Shown here in pieces: positions 56,601 through 64,000 of a DNA stretch of 64,000 nt. The DNA comes from Talpa occidentalis (lineage: Eukaryota; Chordata; Mammalia; Eulipotyphla; Talpidae). The first letter of the stretch is position 1. Every line of letters begins with the position of its first letter. Location: assembly GCF_014898055.3 (NCBI RefSeq), contig NW_023601104.1, positions 44,134,199-44,198,198 on the forward strand. The letters are read 5' to 3'. Both the position numbers and the translations under genes were made by a program. The notes beneath the pieces were generated by a model. That model was not told the DNA's origin. It ran no database searches and worked only from the letters and a program-made list of their open reading frames with translations.

Positions 56601-59600
56601 ATTGTTTATTTTTTATTTACATGATAAATTAACAACAGGCTTTTTGGGAGGGGGTTATGGGATGTTTTAATTGAAATAAGACTAACAATCTTAAAAACTT
56701 GTCAGTTTACTGAACTTATCTGTCTCAAATGGTCATTACTTGCCAAATTTCATTTAAATTCTTATGGTCCTTTTATTGTTTGCAACTTTTCTATTATGAA
56801 TAGCACATCAATTTCACTCATTTACTTATTGAATTTTATGGGCAGGAAAATATATTAAAAAGTGTTTTCCTTGAGTATTCACAAATATCCTTTGGTATCT
56901 GTAATTAGAAATTTAATTTTAAAAATAAACCAGGATTAAAAAGATGCATATTAAGTTATTATATAATCTTTGATTAATTTAGGGAATGTTTGTTTTTAGT
57001 TAATATGTGAAATTCTATTGAATACCTAATAAAAATCTCTTACATCTTTATGTGATCACCCAGGTGAAACTAATAAAAGAGTATGAGAAAATATTTGTTA
57101 AGTCCCTCTTTTGTCCCTCTTTTGTGTTTGTATTATATGCAGGTATTTTTCTATGAGGTCTCAGTTTTTCAAATTTAGGCCAATATCTTAGATTTATGCT
57201 TGCATATTTTGCAGTCTTTTTGCAAAATGTACTAGGTTCTGATTCAATAGCGTTCATAAAATTACTTAATCTCTGTAGGCAATTGATATTTATTGAAAGT
57301 CCATTGTTTCCTTCAGATTCAATCTAGGTACTCAAAGCAAGTATTTTATCATTTAAACCTTACATGTTGCATTATTGTGACCTCCACATTCTATATAGGA
57401 AATTGTATTTACAAAGTGTTCAATAATAGGAATGAAACTAAGACTCAAATCTGTATTTGGCTTACTTTTCCACCTGTATCATTCTTGCTTGAGGTATTTA
57501 TATTTTATAGCTGGTGCTTTTTTAGCTAAAATTTCTGATTATAAACATAATTTCTCAAAAGGTATTATAATTTTTCTCCCAATTATGAAAATAAGCACCC
57601 TGACACACACTGCTTTTGAGGTTATAGAACTCTTAAATTCTAGTCATGTTTCACTTTGGATACTTTTATCCAAAAGAACTTCAATCCATTTTACACTAGA
57701 CATATTATACTTCTTGCCTAAGACTTCTGCTTTAATGTAAAGTAAAAATCAGAAAAGTTAATACAATCAACTGAATTACATGTTTTTTATTTGGAAAACA
57801 AGATGCAGCAATAATTTTAAAACAATCACGATTATAATAATTACATATTTTTGTTATGAGATGATATTATTACTGCTTTAGAAAAAACAATAATTTTTCT
57901 ACAATACTACTAAAAGTTTTGCTAAGGTGATAAGATATTATGTATCCTAAAGCAAACAAGTTGTTTCCAGTGGTTACAGTTTTGCTTTCTCCAAAAACCT
58001 ATAAAAATTAAGGTCTTATTTATAGTGTATATGCAAAAGCCACTTCTGAAATGGAAGATGGCATAATTTAATACATGAGTTAGGAAATATTTTCGCTCTT
58101 TTATCCCTTTAATGCATTTTTGGAAATTAAAAACTTTAGGGGATGTGTGATAAAAGTAATTCTATTAAGGCAAGTGAACTACATCTAGAACTTAAAATTT
58201 TAAGTGCTAGATATAATTATTCTACAAAGAAATATCATTTCTGTACATATTAAATCTGATGACCAAATTGGATATGACAGAGATAATTTGATTCTCACAA
58301 TTATTTTGATTATCAAATTATGGAAGGATGAAGTATACAAGAGTACATTTGACCATAAGAAGACTGGAAAAAAAAATGTAATGATAAGTTATATCAAATA
58401 TGATTTTCACATATTATTAATTTCCCTGATTCTCAGAAAGAGGAAAGACAAGTAACAAAGAATTATTATTTGCAGTGTCAATTTTTTTTCTTTAGATCTT
58501 ATTCTTTTTTAAACTGGTCTCACAATATTTTATTTCTGAAATTTTTAAATGTTTTTAAAATCACCAGAACACAAAATATTTTGATATTTCTTTTTATACA
58601 GTGATCTTTTAATTTGGTACACTTAAGAACTGAATAAATAAATAAAAACAACCAAATGCCCCTTATGAAAGACTACTTGAAAATTCAGAGATCCAACAGA
58701 ATTGTCAAGAAACAATTAGATCTGCATACATCTTGAAAGAAAATAACATACCATAAATTATACTTCCTGAAGATCATTTATTTCCCCAAATATATGCTAT
58801 TTATTCAATTTAAAATTGATGTAGAGTACTTAATTTTCTTTGGTTCTAAAATGTATACTACTACTTTTTTAATTGAAGTATCATAACATGTTTCAGGTTT
58901 CATTATTGAGAATCAATATGTGTCTACTACAGTAAGGTTACTGCTAAGAGTCCAAATCTATTAAAAAAGTACACATTTCAGTGAGGTATGGATATGGACC
59001 AAATTGTGTACTTCTAAAATAATTGTTAAACATTTTGAATGTTACTAATTCACTTCCTTCCCCTTCCCAAATTTAGAAAATAAACTATCCATTTAAATGT
59101 TATCAAGAATCTTTCCATCATGTTATTCTTCTATAGCATATGTTCTCTGAAAGTTTGAGAAAGTGTACATTTTTAGTGGGAAAAATTTATCAAATGACAA
59201 AATTTCCCCTAATTAACTTCTAAGAGTATAGTTGATCAAGCATATCATTTAAAAATTGCTTTGAAATGCTATATAGTACATTGCAACTTGTGAGCACTTG
59301 AAATAATTCGATTTTCTCTAGGCTTATATAAGTAACCATGCATTGAACAGATAAGGAGATATATTTTTATCCCAAGCAATTGCATATATTCCTCTCATGT
59401 TATTCCAGTTGCTTGGACATGTTAATCACATAAATGCTCTAGGTCTTTATGAGAACTTTTCAACTACTCTAAGGAAGCCACATGTACTGTAAAAGGCCAA
59501 AAGGCACAATTTAAATGGAAACACATTTACTATTATATTTTGCTTTATGTGGTAGCTATGATCTTGAAATTTCAGATTATCTAAACTTTTTGGAAAAACT

Positions 59601-60460
59601 GAATTTGCATTAAAATCAATTATTATTTTAAGATATTTTATTTTCTTTATAATATTAACTTATAAATTAAAGGTCTTTATGTTCTTAGTAAAGTGGGATA
59701 AATTCTGGACTTATTACACAGCAGCGTCTTAATAATATTGCTCTATACCATTCCCTTTTCTTTGGACCAAGGGGAAATACCTATACTTTACAGTAATACC
59801 TATACTTTACAGTACTGTGGGAATTAAAGAATAAAAATGCATTCTGTATATTGCAAAAGATAACAAAATTAGCAGTTATTATAATCACACCATATATTGA
59901 GAAATCATTTATGAAGACTTTTCCTAATAGTATTTAGCTATAATTTTGCATTAAAAATTCTGCAAAAATCTTAGTTCAACTTTTTAAATATATTGAAACC
60001 TCAATGGCAATAAGTCTTACGCTAATATTAGAGCAGGGAAATGTTATAATTAATATTGTAACATAAATTTGTAACAAATTTGACTTTTTTTCTCAAACAT
60101 AGAGTGAAATAAAAAGACTTCTGTTAAGCTTAATTATGCTAGTCTGTCTTATCATACATTGACATTGTTAGTGAAAATTATTTTTTCAGTTCAACATACC
60201 ATTTATAATCTCATTTGTTAAAAGTAGTATTCATAAAATAGGGATTTTTATATGCATTTTCATTATGAATATTGTGCTCCTATATAATACTGTGCTTAAA
60301 ATTTAAAAATTAGTGGTAGCTGCTCCCTTCTATGATTATTTTCATGTCAGGAATAAAAGTGATGCAGGTATGAATAAAAAATAATATGAATAAAAAATAA
60401 CCAATAAATGTGTGTAAATCAGTATTTGCTGTAATCATGATACCAGGGCAGTATTGTTAC
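53640..60460. other. Very AT-rich sequence without recognised repeats or genes
   Basis: Almost 7 kb with no SINE of the lineage-specific family and no confident old repeat. Frames of up to 102 codons (57432-57740 and others) have AT-driven composition (Ile, Lys, Asn, Phe, Tyr) and no domain. Contains a T run near 55751-55764, a GTCCCTCTTTT doublet near 57103-57124, and the tandem 19-mer at 59776-59813. Confidence 0.4.
59776..59813 (+). repeat. Perfect tandem 19-mer duplication
   Basis: aatacctatactttacagt is present twice without mismatch (59776-59794, 59795-59813), indicating a recent slippage or templated duplication. Confidence 0.95.
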
Positions 60461-60469
60461 TAGATTGAG

Positions 60470-60960
60470 TGCTCTAAGAAATAGAAATAATTGAGACTCT
60501 AATCCTGCAGGTACCAAGTAAGAATTTATTAACACTCACGCAATTCAGCATACAGGAGTTAGCAACAGGGACAGGATGAGAGAGAGAGAGAGGGAGGTAG
60601 GGAGGAAGGGAGGGAGACTTTTTTTAAGTAGTTTTAACCCAGCATAATTAAAGGGCTGGGGTCTTCATGCCTGTGACCTCTTCATTATGGATTCCATATC
60701 ATTAACCTAGAGGGTTTTCACCTAAATGGTTTGTTAGTGGTGAAACTTGATTTCATGCAAAGGCTGTGTTGGGGAGCACTGCCTTCTAAGAGGGGGGCAA
60801 TCACTATCAAGTGTGGGTAGGTGAACTTACCCTGCATCTCCAGTGGAAAAAAATGCTATGTTCTACTTTATAATGATCTGGTTGGCTTTAAACTGAATTA
60901 ATGTCCAGTATCATGGAGTTTCCTGAGACTCACTGGACCCAATTTTGTGCAGATCACATT
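60470..60960 (-). mobile_element. Candidate LTR, antisense
   Basis: GC-richer island inside AT-rich DNA. On the minus strand it reads 'gtgttaataaattcttactt' followed by 'ggtacctgcaggattagagt', which looks like an LTR poly(A) signal and U5. A GA-rich microsatellite (60577-60618) lies inside it. Termini and target-site duplication were not found. Confidence 0.3.
60577..60618. repeat. (GA)n/(GGGA)n purine microsatellite
   Basis: GAGAGAGAGAGAG followed by GGGAGG, GGAAGG and GGGAGG units. Confidence 0.9.
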
Positions 60961-60969
60961 ATCAGAATA

Positions 60970-63900
60970 AATGTAATAGCATATTTGTGCAGTGTCATTA
61001 CATTCTACATGGCACTACACTAGTAATTTAAACAGTGTATGTCTTTGGTGATCACCATAAGAAAATCATTAAAGATAGCATTAATTTGAAAATAAGACTA
61101 AAAGAAACGAAAACACAAAATATGAAAATGCGTAACAGACATAACCTTACACTGTCAACACCTCTGGAAGCCCAAGCAATATCAAGACTCAAAATGAGAT
61201 ATTCTGGTTGGCTTAGGTCTCTGATTTGATTATTCTTTCACTCTTCAAAAATCTGGTTCTCCAGTGCTTTGTGCCTTCTTACACCATCTTTGTTTCCTTT
61301 TTGTCCAAGCTTATTTTACTATACCTCATTTTGTTCAAAATGAAGACATTCCTATGAAAACTAATACCTAACAAAGTTTACACAGGAGATACCTTGTAGT
61401 ATATTGATGAATGGATTCATCCATATCTAGACTTCTTTCAGAGAGTCCAAGAAATCCACTATTGTAATTATCTGTAAAATCTTTAATGCTTAAAGAAAAA
61501 CTATCTGTTATAAATAAAAGTTAATGCATAAAAGTAAATGAAATGTCAAGTAAAGAAAGTAATGGGTACAATTTTTTAAAGCTCTTCAATTAAAGTACCT
61601 TAAATGAAGTAGTTCCCAAATGGGATAGATTAACAAAATTTTTTTTTAAAGTTTTAAGAAAATGTTTTAGAAGTTAATAGGAATTTTTATATTCAGAAAT
61701 AACTACATTGGCAATTGTTCAGAGCTTTGAAATCATAAGCATGTTCTAAAGACAATGCACAATGGTTCTATTGAGATATTGGTTAAATGTACTCAAAACC
61801 AGTTTCATGAATTTGAAGATAAAAAACAAATGATTTTTCTAATGTTTTCTGATTTAGATTAAGCATTTATGTACAGAATTAACATTTTATAGACTTTATG
61901 AAGTCAAATTTCACAGGAAGCTCAAAGATTTTTCTTCTGTTGGCAAAGTGATAGAAAATCTAATTGAAACTAGCTGAGTATTAGGCCTTCTGAGTAATTT
62001 TTTATTAAACAAGTAGTTTGAATGCAAATAGTCCTCCTAATTGCCTCTAATCTTTTCCTGTCTGCCTATGTATAAGCAAACACTTCTCCACCCACTCATC
62101 CCCATCCCAAAACCATAATCTTGATGTAAATTGTTAAAGACATTTGAGTTGTGTCTCCTGGGTGGTGAATTTATTAGCAAATGCATTTTGCTAGGGACAT
62201 ATACCCCACACAGTATGTCTGTAGAGAAATGACTGGGTTTTTAATTATTCCTAGGTTATTTTGGAAAATGTGATGGCTAAGCATTGATTTACTAGATTCA
62301 ATACAGTGCATTTGGTTTTCTTTTTAAAAATGAGATGTTAATTTGTATACAATTTTTTTTAAAATTATAATTCGATTCTTGCCTGTGTGTTAGACCCAAA
62401 CAAAATGGATTATTTTACTATATAATAATTACAGATTGGTGAAAATGTAAATCTGTTGATGTCTTCTAATCAGAGATTTTTTTCAACATTGATCACCTAA
62501 AACAAACATAAAATATGAAAATCCCATAAAATAACCCAGTCTATCTGTTTTGGTAAAACAGAAAAATTGTATACATTAAAAATTGTATACATTACTTTAT
62601 CTTCCTAGGACTTGAAATATATTAATATTTAGAAAAATGATATGCCATTAAAAAGTGTGTAAATCTTGAGAAGCATTGATGTGAAATGTAGGTTACAGTA
62701 ATTCTTTAAAAAAATTACATAATTACCCACCATCTTAAATATTGCCAAGACAGCATTATTGTTATTGGCCAAAAGCTATAAAATTGGATAAGCCAGTGAA
62801 TGACACTCAGAAAATCATAACATCCCCCAAACTTTTAACTAACAAAAACAAATTGGTAGTCAAAGACTTCATTATAATTTGAATGCTCTTTGTGTTTCAA
62901 TAGTATTGGAATACTCAATGGAGTCCTTACCCAAAAGCTTAGGTCACATTTTATATAGATATTGGTGTCTGTATCCAAATGTATCTATCCCTCTACACAG
63001 CATTTGTTTAATCATATGAAGACTCTGCATTTAATTACAAAAATAGATGAATGCATTTTACCCTAAAACATTTTCAAGATACATTATTATGAAGTTACAA
63101 TTCAAGGGAAATACATGCATCTTAAAAATTATGCATCATAACAATTTTAATCATAAAGTGTAAATCACATTAAAGATTATTTGAGGCACTGTGGTCAGAA
63201 GAGTCCATATTTCTTCACTATTATATATAAAAAAGTCAATTATCTATATCAATCAAACATTTGAACATGATTTCACGTATCTGTTGTTCTTTTATTTTGT
63301 ATTCATTTACAGTTGGTGCAAGTTGCTTTTATTGTGTGGGACAATGGCTAGTAGATGTGATTTTTGGGGAGGAAAGAAGTGTTTTTTTGTAAAAATTCTT
63401 TAATCATTTCATAGAGGTAAAAATAGTTAAGTGCTAATAACCTGATCTTAGATGCAGACCTACCTTGATTTTGACAATAATCCTCTATTAATTTCCATGA
63501 GACAATGTTTTCACAAATGTAAGGCAAAACAGATGTTAAATTACTTAACAGAACTCATAATTTAAATAATTAAAACTAATTTGTGTTTAAAGCTATTTGC
63601 AGATTTATTAGAGAAACAAATACAAATATGCATTTCTACAGAACTGTTTTTTTTTCCAAAATGAGCTTAAAACTTGTTCCACAGTTTTTACTTGTTTATT
63701 TATCTATGGTAACCCAAGTATTGGCTTCTGTACCACTTGTAATGAGACAATTGCCCTTCCATTGCAATTATAAAAAACTATTTAAAAAAAAATTCGGCAC
63801 ATACACGTTAAATATTTTTCCTTAAAAAAATAATCTAATCAAAATATTGAATACTTTAGATTTAAACAATATTTTATTTACAAATCTGATTTGATGTACT

Positions 63901-64000
63901 TTATTAATTACACAAGGTAATGCTTCAATTTTCAAGAACAGTTTTGTTTTAAATATAGACCAATGGAATGACATCCTATCTAGTAATATGTACTACACTT
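60970..64000. other. Very AT-rich sequence without recognised genes
   Basis: No gene or confident repeat. Short frames of up to 80 codons are AT-driven. Contains the tandem 16-mer at 62562-62593. Confidence 0.4.
62562..62593 (+). repeat. Perfect tandem 16-mer duplication
   Basis: aaaaattgtatacatt occurs twice in a row without mismatch. Confidence 0.95.

Overview
The window looks like intergenic or intronic DNA from a placental mammal. The evidence is the repeat content: MIR- and L2-type fragments, hAT/MER5-type fragments, an MLT1-type LTR, antisense L1 pieces, ERV-type solo LTRs, and 14 copies of one tRNA-derived SINE with Pol III A and B boxes, an (ATAAAT)n tail and target-site duplications. 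The first ~20 bases of the SINE loosely resemble artiodactyl/cetacean tRNA SINEs (CCTGGTGGCGCAG) but the body differs. I do not recognise the family by name and cannot fix the species. No confident protein-coding gene, rRNA, tRNA or CRISPR array is visible. Nearly all short ORFs are chance frames or frames through repeats.

Layout. 0-10 kb: two related LTR-like copies (702-1650 and 8542-9140), two further LTR-like elements (about 2340-2774 and 5780-6435), MIR/MER5 debris, and the first SINEs. 6.6-16 kb: SINE-dense, with nine copies, mostly older ones, including two closely spaced inverted pairs. 16-21 kb: mostly unique sequence, with a good CTCF motif at 19146 and a homeodomain-motif-rich stretch. 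21.3-24.1 kb: antisense L1 and L2 remains, with a young SINE inserted into the L1. 25.1-26.05 kb: repeat-free sequence rich in developmental transcription-factor motifs (RFX X-box, octamer, SOX, FOX), the best enhancer candidate. 26-44 kb: unique sequence with MIR, L2, MER5 and MLT1 relics and microsatellites. 44.9-50 kb: four young SINEs. 50-64 kb: very AT-rich, no copies of the SINE, and several short local duplications.

Since no gene was identified, function can only be discussed as regulatory potential (candidate enhancers, a CTCF site, LTR-borne motifs) and as a record of mobile-element history. Three sequence tiers of the SINE are visible and suggest successive amplification waves. All family assignments come from reading the sequence and memory of family hallmarks; no database search was run.
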